DNA of 64,000 nucleotides from Ecytonucleospora hepatopenaei (lineage: Eukaryota > Microsporidia > Enterocytozoonidae), in contig JAPMUG010000006.1 in assembly GCA_026692725.1 (NCBI GenBank), positions 62,001 through 126,000 on the forward strand, in the 5' to 3' direction. The notes beneath the pieces are model-generated. The model did not search any database. It saw only the letters and a list, made by a program, of their open reading frames with translations, and was not told the DNA's origin. Position 1 is the stretch's first letter. The number at the start of each line of letters is the position of its first letter. Of the stretch, positions 38,351-47,760 are shown in pieces. A program made the position numbers and the translations under genes.

Positions 38351-39652
38351 ATGCTTTTTAATCAAGTATTTAAATGGTTTAAATTTGAATGTGATTTTAA
38401 ATTCTATGAATCCTATTTGGATTTGTTTGAATATGTAGATAAAAATAAATTTAATGCTCATCTTAATGATAGTGATGAAATTTCTTTTGATGCTCTTAAA
38501 AATGCTAAAGAATTTTGTGATAATTATACTGGGGAATTGGATAGAAATAGTTTAAACCATGAGAGACTTGATTTTGAAAAAAAACATGAATTTAAAAAAT
38601 ACGTGATAACTGCTGATTTAGGTGGTTCAACTTTTAAAATGCGATTTTATAGAAGAAATAATAGAATATATGAAGAAATTATGAAAGAAGATATATCATT
38701 AGAAAATAAAACTTTTAGTAGTAATAATTGTTTAAGTGGTAATAGTAATCCATCTACTTTAAATGGTAGTAGTGCTACTTTAATAAATAGTAGTAGTAGT
38801 ATTCCAACTATGTTAAGTGGTGAAGAATTACTTAAGCTTAAAGATACTAAGGTAGAAGATTTTATAGAAGATAATTTAAAAGCATTTATGATAAAATGTA
38901 ATCTTAAAGAAGAAGATACTGATTTTACTCTTAGTTTTAGCTATAAATTTACTAAAATTAATGGTAAAACCATAAAATTGGATTCTTTTAGTAAAAATTT
39001 TCAATTTTGTCAGAAAAATTCTGTTGTTTCTTTTAAAATGAATTTTATTTACATAGTTAATGACTGTGTGGCAATGATGTATGCAGGATATGATGAGAAC
39101 TGTTTTAATATTGCATTTGTTAGTGGTACTGGTTATAATATGTGTTATTTAGATGAAAATAATAAAATTTGTGTTACTGAGGCAGGACAGTATTTTTATA
39201 AAAATAAAAAACTAGATGAAATTCTTGGAGGAATGAACACGTTGAGTAATACTAGGGATATTATTGAAGGTAATGTAGAAAGTAATATTGAGAATAATGA
39301 TAAGGATATTATTGAAGGTAATATAGAAAGTAATACTGAAGATAATGATAAGGATATTATTGAAGGTGATACTAAGAATATTATTATATGTGGAGAAAAA
39401 GTAGAAAGCTATGAACATTATGTAGCTGTGGCAAGAATATTAATGCGGCAATATTTGTTAGAAAAATCAGTAGTAGCATGTATTAACCATCTTAATAAAC
39501 AGAAAAAGAAGGTTAATTTAATTTTAAATGGCACAGGATTTATTAAGGCAACATTTTTATTAGAAGAATTTAGAAAAAAATATAAATACCATGTAAAGGT
39601 TAAAACACATGCAACAATAGAATATTTTATAAATCAACATATAAGTGTATAA
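38351..39652 (+). CDS. Hexokinase-like protein 2
   Basis: 433 residues, near the normal size for microsporidian hexokinase. VITADLGGSTFKMRFYRR (about residues 85-102) is phosphate 1; FTLSFSYKFTKINGKTIKLD with SFSKNFQFC is the 'FsfP ... W-KgF' region; MNFIYIVNDCVAMMYAGYDE holds the catalytic Asp (near 237); FVSGTGYNMCYLDENNKICV and TEAGQYF form phosphate 2 and the sugar-binding Glu; VNLILNGTGFI is the adenosine motif. A Ser/Asn/Thr loop (about 120-155) and a triplicated DIIEG repeat (about 300-340) are inserted. CCC sits immediately before ATG (ATATCCCATGC). It phosphorylates hexoses using ATP, whether in the parasite or exported to the host; no signal peptide is evident. Confidence 0.85.
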   Translation: MLFNQVFKWFKFECDFKFYESYLDLFEYVDKNKFNAHLNDSDEISFDALKNAKEFCDNYTGELDRNSLNHERLDFEKKHEFKKYVITADLGGSTFKMRFYRRNNRIYEEIMKEDISLENKTFSSNNCLSGNSNPSTLNGSSATLINSSSSIPTMLSGEELLKLKDTKVEDFIEDNLKAFMIKCNLKEEDTDFTLSFSYKFTKINGKTIKLDSFSKNFQFCQKNSVVSFKMNFIYIVNDCVAMMYAGYDENCFNIAFVSGTGYNMCYLDENNKICVTEAGQYFYKNKKLDEILGGMNTLSNTRDIIEGNVESNIENNDKDIIEGNIESNTEDNDKDIIEGDTKNIIICGEKVESYEHYVAVARILMRQYLLEKSVVACINHLNKQKKKVNLILNGTGFIKATFLLEEFRKKYKYHVKVKTHATIEYFINQHISV

Positions 39653-39742
39653 GTGTATAAATGTATAAGTGTATGATAAAAATATTAATAAATATTAGTT
39701 ATAATATTAATAAATAAATAGTATTAATAAATGAATGTATAT

Positions 39743-39816
39743 AAAAATGTATTTATTAAAGTTTAACATAAAATGATATAAAAATGTATTTATTAAAGTT
39801 TAACATAAAATGATAT
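39743..39816. repeat. 37-bp tandem duplication
   Basis: Two copies of a 37-bp unit containing ATTTATTAAAGTTTAACATA between hexokinase 2 and the RNR2 stop codon. It marks the right limit of the low-complexity block. Confidence 0.85.
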
Positions 39817-39818
39817 AA

Positions 39819-40871
39819 TTAAAAATCCTCATTTAAATTAAACTTAAAATCATTATCAATACCTACATATCCTTTCTGATAATTTGCTTCTTTTTTATCA
39901 AAGAAATTTGTTTTTCCCTCCAAACTCAAGTTTTCCATAAAATCAAATGGATTTTTCGTATTGTATACTTTTTGCTCTCCTAATGCATATAACAGTCTAT
40001 CTGCCACAAATTCTATGTACTGTCCCATAAGGTTACAATTCATTCCAATCAAACTAACTGGTAATGCGTCTGTCAAAAACTCTTTTTCTATTTCCACTGC
40101 TTCCATAACTATGGCTTTAATGCTTTTGCACTTATTTCTAATGTACTTGTGTAAAAGACATGCAAAGTCTGTATGAAGACCCTCGTCCCTGGAAATAAGT
40201 TCATTTGAAAATGTTAGTCCTGGCATCAATCCTCTCTTTTTGAGCCAAAAAATTGCAGCAAAAGAACCACTGAAAAAAATTCCTTCTACACACGCAAATG
40301 CCACGCATCTCGTGTCAAAAGAAGTATCGCTTACAATCCACTTTTGTGCCCATTCTGCTTTTTTCTTAATTGCTGGTATGTTTTCTATTGCATTAAAAAG
40401 ATAATTTTGCTCTTTATAATCTGGTACCAATGTTTCTATCAATTTTGAATACATTTCTGAATGTATGTTTTCTATTGCAATTTGAAAGCCGTAAAAACAC
40501 TTTGCTTCCAAAATGGTAACATCATTTGAAAATCTTTCTGATAAATTTTCATTTACAATTCCATCTGATGCAGCAAAAAATGCAAGAACTCTTTTTATAA
40601 AAAATTGCTCGTTTTTGTTGAGTTGATTAAAATGCATTATGTCAAAAGTTAAGTCTACTTCTTCTACAGTCCAAAAAGTAGATTCGTGTTTTTTATAAAA
40701 ATCCCATATTTCTTGATATTGTATTGGAAATAAAACATACCTCTTGTGATTCTGGTCAAGAAGTGGTTCATAAGAAGGTGACTGTTTCTCTATGTCTTGT
40801 GTAGTTGGTTTTGTAGTATCATTGCACGTGTTTTCAATGTGTGTTTGACTAGATGATTGCTGAGACATCAT
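39819..40871 (-). CDS. RNR2: Ribonucleoside-diphosphate reductase small subunit
   Basis: 350 residues from the ATG pair at 40871 (MMSQQSSS), chosen because CCC lies just upstream (CAACCCTTGTAATATGATG); the frame is open upstream without an ATG. Iron ligands and radical site are present: [11 protein letters not shown] (Asp), [20 protein letters not shown] (Glu, His, radical Tyr), the [16 protein letters not shown] helix, and [16 protein letters not shown] (Glu, His). The C-terminus FKFNLNEDF is the heptapeptide-type tail that docks on the large subunit. Makes deoxyribonucleotides for DNA synthesis. GC content is back to normal here after the block on the left. Confidence 0.98.
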   Translation of the reverse strand: MMSQQSSSQTHIENTCNDTTKPTTQDIEKQSPSYEPLLDQNHKRYVLFPIQYQEIWDFYKKHESTFWTVEEVDLTFDIMHFNQLNKNEQFFIKRVLAFFAASDGIVNENLSERFSNDVTILEAKCFYGFQIAIENIHSEMYSKLIETLVPDYKEQNYLFNAIENIPAIKKKAEWAQKWIVSDTSFDTRCVAFACVEGIFFSGSFAAIFWLKKRGLMPGLTFSNELISRDEGLHTDFACLLHKYIRNKCKSIKAIVMEAVEIEKEFLTDALPVSLIGMNCNLMGQYIEFVADRLLYALGEQKVYNTKNPFDFMENLSLEGKTNFFDKKEANYQKGYVGIDNDFKFNLNEDF

Positions 40872-41228
40872 ATTACAAGGGTTGATATTTTTTCTTATAT
40901 ACTTATTTTTGGAGGGAAATATATTAAAGTTTTGTTTGTTTTTGTAGTCTAAATATAAGCTTAATCCTTTCAATTTTCCTTAATTGCATTTGAAAAAAAC
41001 TTTTAAAATAATCTGTCTAAAAATAAAAAGACCCTTGTGCCTGTTTACTAAACAAAAATAATTATTCTAATATAATATTATAAAATCATAATAAAAATGT
41101 GTTTATATGTGAATAAGCTATATTAAGTATTAAAAACATACACATATTAAAAAAATTATTATATGTGATTTTAAATAAGGTTATTATATTTTATATAAAC
41201 TAATAAAAAGTTAAATAAAATTATAAGC
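40872..41228. other. Gene-free spacer
   Basis: 357 bp between divergent starts. AT-rich; no gene or repeat recognised. The only GC-containing spot is GACCCTTGTGCC near 41030. Confidence 0.5.
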
Positions 41229-42226
41229 ATGTATTTTTATAGTTTAGAGTTTTTTGTTTTTATAAAAATTATTTTAACTGCTTATTCGGTAGATTTAGAA
41301 TCAAATAGACAGGTTAATGAAAATAAATGTAAAACACTACATATTGATAATTCAAATGATTATAATGCACATATAGATAACCATTGGATTCAAATTGAAG
41401 GAACTAAGTTAAATCTTTCTTTTCATTCTACGGTGGATAATTTCTGTCGAAAGGCATTTGATGATTTTCATAAAAATTTACATTGTATTTTAAAGATATT
41501 CAGAGTGAAATAAATTCTGAGAAAATCGGACTTGATTTAACCTCATATCATACTATGTTTAATAGAGAGACTAAAAGAGATGTAGAGAGTCCATTTTATG
41601 ACACTATAAAGGCAATACTTCGCGCCTATACTTACAGCGGAGATCATTTTTATGAGATTGGAGTGGCGATGTACTCGTTTAGAACTTCTGTGAAAAAAAT
41701 GCCTGATTATTTAACAGGGTATTTTGAAAGCATCGAGGCAAATCTTGAAAAACTTGAGGATTTTGATTCTTGTAAAAATTTGCCACAAAATGAAAAGGTG
41801 GAATATACAAAATTGTTTTTAGACACTAAAATTAAAATTAAAAATGCTCTTATGCAGTTATATAAGACAAGATATGATGCAACCTTATTAAAACGTACTA
41901 TGGATGTTAAAGATGCAAATATAACTTATGTTTTTGCAAAAATTACTAGAAAAACCCCGTATCTTGCTGAAACAATCCTTCTTAATTTGTATTGCATGTT
42001 TAAAATGCATTTAATGCATCATAAAACAACATATGACAAGCGTTTTGGTGAATTTAATAAAAATGACTTGTTTTTGCTTAAATTATGTTTATTTTACAAT
42101 GAATTGATTTTTAAACATATAAATTCTGATTATGCTATTATTGAAAAAGAAATATGTGATGTATTTTTAGAACAATTAGCGTCTCCAAAGACAAATGTTT
42201 ATGATTTAAAAAGAAATAATGTTTAA
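41229..42226 (+). pseudogene. Secreted family member A, split by a one-base frameshift
   Basis: Two overlapping frames read as one protein of about 330 residues. The first (41229-41513) has a signal peptide (MYFYSLEFFVFIKIILTAYS) then WIQIEGTKLNLSF and FDDFHKNLH; at about 41480-41490, next to TTTTAAAG, the sense moves to the other frame (YFKDIQSEINSEKIG) and continues to 42226. Layout and two segments (IEGTKLNLSF; TRKTPYLAETILLNLYCMF) resemble the 45-49 kb family (VEIKGKYITIDF; CDTPIKLYFYFLEQ), so I place it there tentatively. Whether the break is real or a read error cannot be told. No known family. Confidence 0.5.
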
Positions 42227-42460
42227 AAATATTTTTAAAATTTTAAATTATAATATTTTATGCTTTTTATTTATTTATGCTTAAACTAGCAAACAAAATT
42301 TAAATTTATTTATATTTTAATTTAACTAATAATTAATGCTTAAATATTAATTAAACAATTATTTAAGTTATAAATAAATTCTATAATATTTTTTCAGGTA
42401 AAATAATTTAAAAATATATATTAGATTGTAATTTTATTTAAATGTAGAATATCCCTTGTA

Positions 42461-43240
42461 TTATTGTTTTTTCTTCTTTATAGAGTATATAGACTTACAA
42501 ATACATTTCTTTTTATCAAAAAGGCGTGTTTCATGTTGTCCCTGGTTAAAAAATATTTTTCTTATGCTACCATTGCATAAACAATAATCAAAATGCATCC
42601 AAAGTTTTTTGCTTTTAAAATATTCCTGTCTTTCTTTAATTAACATTCTCAGTAAACTTTCGCGACTTTTTTCAAAGAAGAAATCTTCGTGGTTCTTGTA
42701 AGCCTTTAGCCTTTGAGTTAAATTAGGTGCTCCTATCGCCGAAAAATTGTTTGCACCGTACAAACCTTGTAAATAATTATTTCTTTTAAGGTTAAAACTT
42801 GTCTGACCTTTTAAATTTTTTCCAACTAACGGAGGCTTTTGGTCAAAATTTTGCTGATTTAAAATTTTTCTTCTGTAAATTTGATTTTGATGTAAAGATT
42901 GCGTAATGCCATTATTTTGTGTAAATCCAATATTTGTTTGAATATTGTAATTATTGATCAAATTTAAATTTGATTGATTTAAATCATTAGTTGTCACTGA
43001 TCCTGTTTTTTCGTGATTTTTGAATTTATTAGGAAGTGTTTGATTTATCGTTTGACGCCCATAATTTTCTCTGATTTCAGAATATATTTGTTTATTTTGG
43101 TTATGAAACGTCGCATTATCCAAACAGTGGGGATTTATTTGCATGTGCATTTGAGCCATCTTGTGCTTTTTTATAAGTTCTTTGCCGACGTCTGTGACAT
43201 CGGTCCAACCTTCTTCTTTACCAAAATTTTTGTCTTGCAT
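42461..43240 (-). CDS. Asn/Gln-rich basic protein, unknown
   Basis: 259 residues. N-terminus MQDKNFGKEEGWTDVTDVGK is normal in composition; residues 30-170 are Asn/Gln/Thr-rich and probably disordered; then a helix rich in charged residues (FEKSRESLLRMLIKERQEYF) is followed by Cys-containing HFDYCLCNGSIRKIFF and CICKSIYSIKKKK. The Cys pairs could bind a metal. No signal peptide. No family recognised; possibly nuclear from its basic end. Confidence 0.5.
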   Translation of the reverse strand: MQDKNFGKEEGWTDVTDVGKELIKKHKMAQMHMQINPHCLDNATFHNQNKQIYSEIRENYGRQTINQTLPNKFKNHEKTGSVTTNDLNQSNLNLINNYNIQTNIGFTQNNGITQSLHQNQIYRRKILNQQNFDQKPPLVGKNLKGQTSFNLKRNNYLQGLYGANNFSAIGAPNLTQRLKAYKNHEDFFFEKSRESLLRMLIKERQEYFKSKKLWMHFDYCLCNGSIRKIFFNQGQHETRLFDKKKCICKSIYSIKKKKQ

Positions 43241-43420
43241 ATTGGGCTATTTTATTTTTGTTTTGACTTGAATTAATTTGTGATTTTATTTGTCAACAAA
43301 CAATCATTTTGATATTTTATAAATTGAAAATAGTTTTAATTAAAAAAATTAATTAAAAATGCAATTAAATCTTTTAATTAATTTAAATTTTGAAATATTA
43401 TAAAATGCATAAAAGATATT

Positions 43421-43816
43421 TTACTCACGAAATATACATTCTTTAAGGTTAAGCATTTTGTAGTTAAAAGGTTTGTGAAAACGCGTGGCTTCAAAAATTT
43501 TAAATAAAACATCGACCCTCAATTCGCTGCCTTTTCGTCCATCATCCAGCAGTCTGCGTCCCTGTGTTGTTTTCTTAAGGTTCATTCTTAAATTTTGAAA
43601 ATAAACCTGCACCCGTCTCACTGATAAATTTGTTAAAATGCTTAAATTGATTCTTGTGGTTTTTCCAGGGTATTTGAGAATTTTAAAAATTGTGTCGAGC
43701 AGCCTTTTTTGCTGTGGGTTTTTGTTGGTGTAACTATTTTCAACGTATGCAAACATCTTCTTTTCCCTGCGCAGCATGATCAGTCCAAGGTACCCATCAA
43801 ATTCTTTTAGACTCAT
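43421..43816 (-). CDS. Homeodomain protein
   Basis: 131 residues. Residues about 31-84 form a homeodomain: PQQKRLLDTIFKILKYPGKT, TRINLSILTNLSVRRV, and recognition helix RRVQVYFQNLRMNLKK (67-82). Compared with the consensus 'vqvWFQNrRaK', Trp is replaced by Tyr (Y72) and the first Arg by Leu, but the invariant Asn and second Arg stay. Microsporidia have a small set of homeobox genes. A CCC motif precedes the ATG (GTCCCTTATAAAATG in gene sense). Likely a nuclear transcription factor; targets unknown. Confidence 0.85.
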   Translation of the reverse strand: MSLKEFDGYLGLIMLRREKKMFAYVENSYTNKNPQQKRLLDTIFKILKYPGKTTRINLSILTNLSVRRVQVYFQNLRMNLKKTTQGRRLLDDGRKGSELRVDVLFKIFEATRFHKPFNYKMLNLKECIFRE

Positions 43817-43900
43817 TTTATAAGGGACAAATTATTGTGAGACTATTGATTTTTTGATTAAAAAAATGATAAACGCAATAATTTGATTTTTACTTATACA

Positions 43901-44062
43901 ATGCACTCAAGAGGGTATATTAATGCATATGAACTAAAAAGGTTTAATTTAAAAAATGATAAAATGTTTGTGTTTCTTAGTGGTTTTTTGATATTTAAAA
44001 CCTGTTTGCTTTTTATGTCAAACACTTCAAACTTAGCCGTAAAAATAAAAAATTTTATGTAA
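43901..44062 (+). CDS. Possible 53-residue small membrane protein
   Basis: A short frame starting MHSRGYINAYELKRFNLK with one hydrophobic stretch (MFVFLSGFLIFKTCLLFM) in the gap between the homeodomain and tubby genes. The N-terminal half has mixed, non-low-complexity codons, which is unusual for a random frame in this AT-rich DNA, but there is no upstream CCC motif and no recognised family. Confidence 0.25.
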   Translation: MHSRGYINAYELKRFNLKNDKMFVFLSGFLIFKTCLLFMSNTSNLAVKIKNFM

Positions 44063-44256
44063 AATTTTAGTTCAAACTGCTATGAGTTTTTAAATCAAAT
44101 TTTTTAAAAGGTTTTTAAACTATTTAAAATTATAATATCAATATAATTTATTTAATATTTGATCTATTTTATATTTTATTTAGAATTAATAAACATGTTT
44201 CATATGTTATAAATAATTGGATAATAAGATATAAATTTATTTTTATTATATAAAAC

Positions 44257-45030
44257 ATGAACGCAGAAGGTAAAAAAGAAGAAAATGGAAATTGCTGCTG
44301 TATTAATGGAAATGCTACAAAATTAATGGATAAGTTGGAACTGGAAGGTAGCGACGAATTGCTCCAAACCAACGGTGTAGAAAAAACAACAAAAGCCAAA
44401 ATATCCATAGAAACGATGATCTTAAATAGTTACATTTATATCCACTCAGATAATCGCAGGCTTATGAGCGCAAAAAGATCGCTCAAGGGCTTTAACATTT
44501 ACGATTTACGCACTGATAAATTGCTATGCCATTTACAGGCGAATATATTTGGGACAAAGTACAGCATGAACAAGTGTGAAATTATCAATGAAAGTCTGGC
44601 ATGTGGAATCGATCCTGAAGGGTTATATGATCAAAATAATTCCAGCAGTGTAAGTCTCGAAGATTTGGAATCTAAGCAAAAAGTAAAGGCAGTTCTTCCG
44701 TCCCTGGAAGTTTCTTATGATGTAAAATTTTTAAAGCGGGACAAGCCTCGAAACTTTACTCTAAAACTTGGTCAACTCCACCTTCAAAATAAACAGCCGA
44801 TATACAATCCAGACACAAATTCTTACAGTTTAAATTTTAGTGGAAGAGTGACAGTTGCTTCGGTAAAAAACTTTCAAATTATACACCCACTGGAACCAAC
44901 TTTTATAACTTTAACCTTTGGAAAAGAAGCAAATGATTCGTTTATTTTGGATTTTACACATCCATGGAATCCATTACAGGCATTTTGTGTTGGTTTATCA
45001 GCACTTGATCATAAATTAGGATTTGAGTAA
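44257..45030 (+). CDS. Tubby-like protein
   Basis: 257 residues. The C-terminal two thirds is a compact tubby domain: SAKRSLKGFNIYDLR (lipid-site region), LANIFGTKYSM-like strand (QANIFGTKYSMN), AVLPSLEVSYDVKFLKRDKP (family 'v-YE-NvLg-kgPRkm'), and the signature end NFSGRVTVASVKNFQIIHP, ITLTFGKEANDSFILDFTHP, and LQAFCVGLSALDHKLGFE (family 'LNF-GRVt-aSvKNFQi ... FGkv--d-FtmDy--PlsalQAFaiaLssfDsKlace'). Tubby domains bind PI(4,5)P2 at membranes. The N-terminus has a Cys triplet (NCCCING) that could be lipidated. DNA is less AT-rich than around it. Confidence 0.93.
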   Translation: MNAEGKKEENGNCCCINGNATKLMDKLELEGSDELLQTNGVEKTTKAKISIETMILNSYIYIHSDNRRLMSAKRSLKGFNIYDLRTDKLLCHLQANIFGTKYSMNKCEIINESLACGIDPEGLYDQNNSSSVSLEDLESKQKVKAVLPSLEVSYDVKFLKRDKPRNFTLKLGQLHLQNKQPIYNPDTNSYSLNFSGRVTVASVKNFQIIHPLEPTFITLTFGKEANDSFILDFTHPWNPLQAFCVGLSALDHKLGFE

Positions 45031-45185
45031 ATTACAAATATTGTTATAAATTAAATTTTTTAGTGCTGTATAAAATTATGTATCATTTATTTAGTACTGT
45101 ATAAAATTAATTAAAAATTAAGATAAAAAATGTTTGAAAGTATTTATTTACATTATAAATCATTTACAAAGATGATAGAATCAAA

Positions 45186-46166
45186 TTATTTTTTAATTTC
45201 ATTTATTTCTTTTTTGATTTTGTGCAGCTTTTTTATGTTTTCAGCAAAATACACAGAAATATCTTTTAAGCCACCAAAAGATTGTGGTAACACATAAATC
45301 AGTTGATTTAAAATGTATAAAAGAACCTTTTCAGATGAATCACAGTCTTTAAGTTCAATTTGAGATAAAAGCAGGTTTTTGTCAAATACTTTGTCATCTA
45401 CCTGTAAAATATCTTTTAAAACTTCAAAAACAATTGCATAGCAAACATATTGTTGTGAAAAACCATAATTTTGAATATTAAAAACAATAAGCTTATTATT
45501 GGTGTTAATATCTTTTATATAAAAATATAAAGCGCCTAAAGCTTTGCAGTAATTATAAATTTTTGTTTCAAAAAGTTCATCAATAATACTGTTTAATTTA
45601 TCGCTATAAGAAGAATCTTCAGACTCTATTAAACGAAGTATTGACTTGTGATATTCATAAAGATCCAAAACATCATCATAATAATATCCTAAATCACTGT
45701 CTTGAGTTTCTTCTTTTAAATTATAAAGAACATTCTTTTGATTTTCTGTTAGTTTAAGATCATCCATGTATTTTTCCAAGTATTCTTTTGTGTCAAATAT
45801 AGTGATAAATAATTTGACTTTTTCTTTTATTTCATCTAAATAATTTTCTACCACGTAATTAAATGCATCATGTGCAATTGAATAAGTATCCTTAGTAAGA
45901 TTAATTTGTGTAGGATAAATATTTTTTGTATGTATAACACATTCATTAGGTAAATTATTATGATCTAAATAGTTTTTTACATCTTTTTTTAATTTTGTAT
46001 TGTAACCTCTTGGTAAAGAATTGTCAAAAAAGTTTTTTATGTTCTTTTCTTTAACATGATTATAAAATCCATTTAAATAAGAGTTATTAAAAAAAATTTC
46101 TGCTCTTTCAAATGATGTGCAATAACATAACAAATTATTTAAAAAAATATCAGCAATAAATATCAT
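45186..46166 (-). CDS. Secreted family member B
   Basis: 326 residues. Signal peptide MIFIADIFLNNLLCYCTSF. GGG motif before the ATG (AAGGGTATATG in gene sense). The C-terminal third carries the family motif: YVCYAIVFEVLKDILQVDD then IELKDCDSSEKVLLYILNQL, aligned to member D's YPFVILYRALLDVYMDLNEE and FELDQCDTPIKLYFYFLEQI. Most of the protein is helical and acidic. No known family. Three members lie in a row on this strand, so the cluster expanded locally by duplication. Candidate secreted host-interaction protein; function unknown. Confidence 0.6.
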   Translation of the reverse strand: MIFIADIFLNNLLCYCTSFERAEIFFNNSYLNGFYNHVKEKNIKNFFDNSLPRGYNTKLKKDVKNYLDHNNLPNECVIHTKNIYPTQINLTKDTYSIAHDAFNYVVENYLDEIKEKVKLFITIFDTKEYLEKYMDDLKLTENQKNVLYNLKEETQDSDLGYYYDDVLDLYEYHKSILRLIESEDSSYSDKLNSIIDELFETKIYNYCKALGALYFYIKDINTNNKLIVFNIQNYGFSQQYVCYAIVFEVLKDILQVDDKVFDKNLLLSQIELKDCDSSEKVLLYILNQLIYVLPQSFGGLKDISVYFAENIKKLHKIKKEINEIKK

Positions 46167-46452
46167 ATACCCTTATCATATTATTTTCTTTTTATGCTTT
46201 TAAAATTGATAAAACAATTAAAAAATCAGTAATTAATTTTTTAATAACATAATAGAATAATTTGTTAGCTGAATAAAAAGATAATAATTTAAAATTACAA
46301 ATTAATTACTAACAAATATTGAAATGTTTTTGATTGATATAAAATTTGATCAAAAACAAATAGTAAAAAATTATCAAAACATTTTTATTTTTATTATAAA
46401 TATAATTGTGTAATTGTTAAATAGTGTATATAATTATTTTATTGTAAATATG

Positions 46453-47567
46453 TTAATTAAACATGTAATAGTGTGTTTTTTTAATTTTTAAATTACATTC
46501 TTTTGCTAACTTTTTTATTTTGTTTTTATGTTTTTTATGCTCAATAAAATTGTTGATAAAAGAATCTAATTCTTCTGTAATTTCTTTTTTTATACTTAAA
46601 TTATAAACTACCTGCTCTAAAAGGTAAAATAATATTTGTATTGGTGTTTTACATAAATTAAGGTTAAATTCTAATGTTTTGTCTTTTTTCTCCATAGAAT
46701 TGTTTTCTTCATAAAATTGAATGTTTTCTTCATCTGTATCATTGTTTTCAATAAGATTTGTGTTTAAAATACCTAAAAAACTCTCATAAAAAATTATAAG
46801 TTCATAATAGCTGAGAATTTGATTATTTAAAGGTTTTTTATTTAAAACGTATTTTATTGTGTTGTTGCAATTATTTAAAATATATATGGTTAAATACAGT
46901 TCATTTAAATTAAGACAAATATCTGATATTTTTTTGGTATTGAAATTTTGACAGGCTTTACTAGGATTATTCTCTGTGTAATTTAAAATATTTTCACTTT
47001 CTATCATTAGTTCATTATACGTAAGGATATCTACAAATGTTATAATATTGTTTTGTTTCATTTCATCGGTTACTTTTTTGATAATTCTTTTTTCTCCGCT
47101 TTTTAAGTATTTCCTGTTAAAAAAGAAATTTAAAAAGGAATTTGGTATGAAATATTTTGTAAATAAACTTTTCTTCTGATGATTTATATTATGATAATTA
47201 TCATTAAAAAAGATATATGCATCTAAAAGTATTTTTTCAATAGGCTGGTCGAAATTTATATAGAATTTTTTATTTCTTATAATTGTGCTTGATTTTATAG
47301 AAATATTTTTATTTTTTAAAACTCATCAATTTGTGTTTTTAAGTTTATAATTTGATCATGGTTTAAATAAGATAGAGCATCTTTGATTTTATTCCACTCA
47401 TAAGTATTTTTGTGTTTTATATCTGATTTAATTTGATTTGAATTATTATTTGATTTATATTCGTTAGATTTAGTATAATCATTATTTTTAGTATATTTAG
47501 TATATTCACACTCTAAAGTAGATAATACTTTTTGTATAAAATATATAAATGTATAAAATACAATCAT
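46453..47567 (-). pseudogene. Secreted family member C, split by a one-base frameshift
   Basis: The 5' part (47567-47316) starts MIVFYTFIYFIQKVLSTLEC, a signal peptide, with CCC directly upstream (TTACCCTTATG), and stops after TQIDEF. Directly downstream, in the next frame, an open stretch begins KNKNISIKSS at the run TTTTAAAAAAT (about 47307-47316) and continues without a stop through 46453, including YINFDQPIEKILLDAYIFF and the family motif LNLCKTPIQILFYLLEQVV. Joined length (about 370 residues) equals member D, so a single indel in an A-run broke the gene or the read. No known function. Confidence 0.6.
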
Positions 47568-47760
47568 AAGGGTAATTGATTTAAATGCATAAAAATCAAA
47601 AATTAAGCTTAAATTGATTTTTAAATAAATTTAATTGATATTGATAAAAAGTTCTTTTGTGTATAAATATTTAATTAAACAATTTATTTTACTATAAAAT
47701 TAGTTTTAAATATTTTCTTTAAAATATATTAAAAAATATATATAATTTTATTTTACACTT

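Noticed and set aside
47300..47320. Programmed frameshifting in secreted member C
   Set aside because: There is an A-run but no recognised slippery heptamer plus structure, and its closest intact paralogue does not need a shift.
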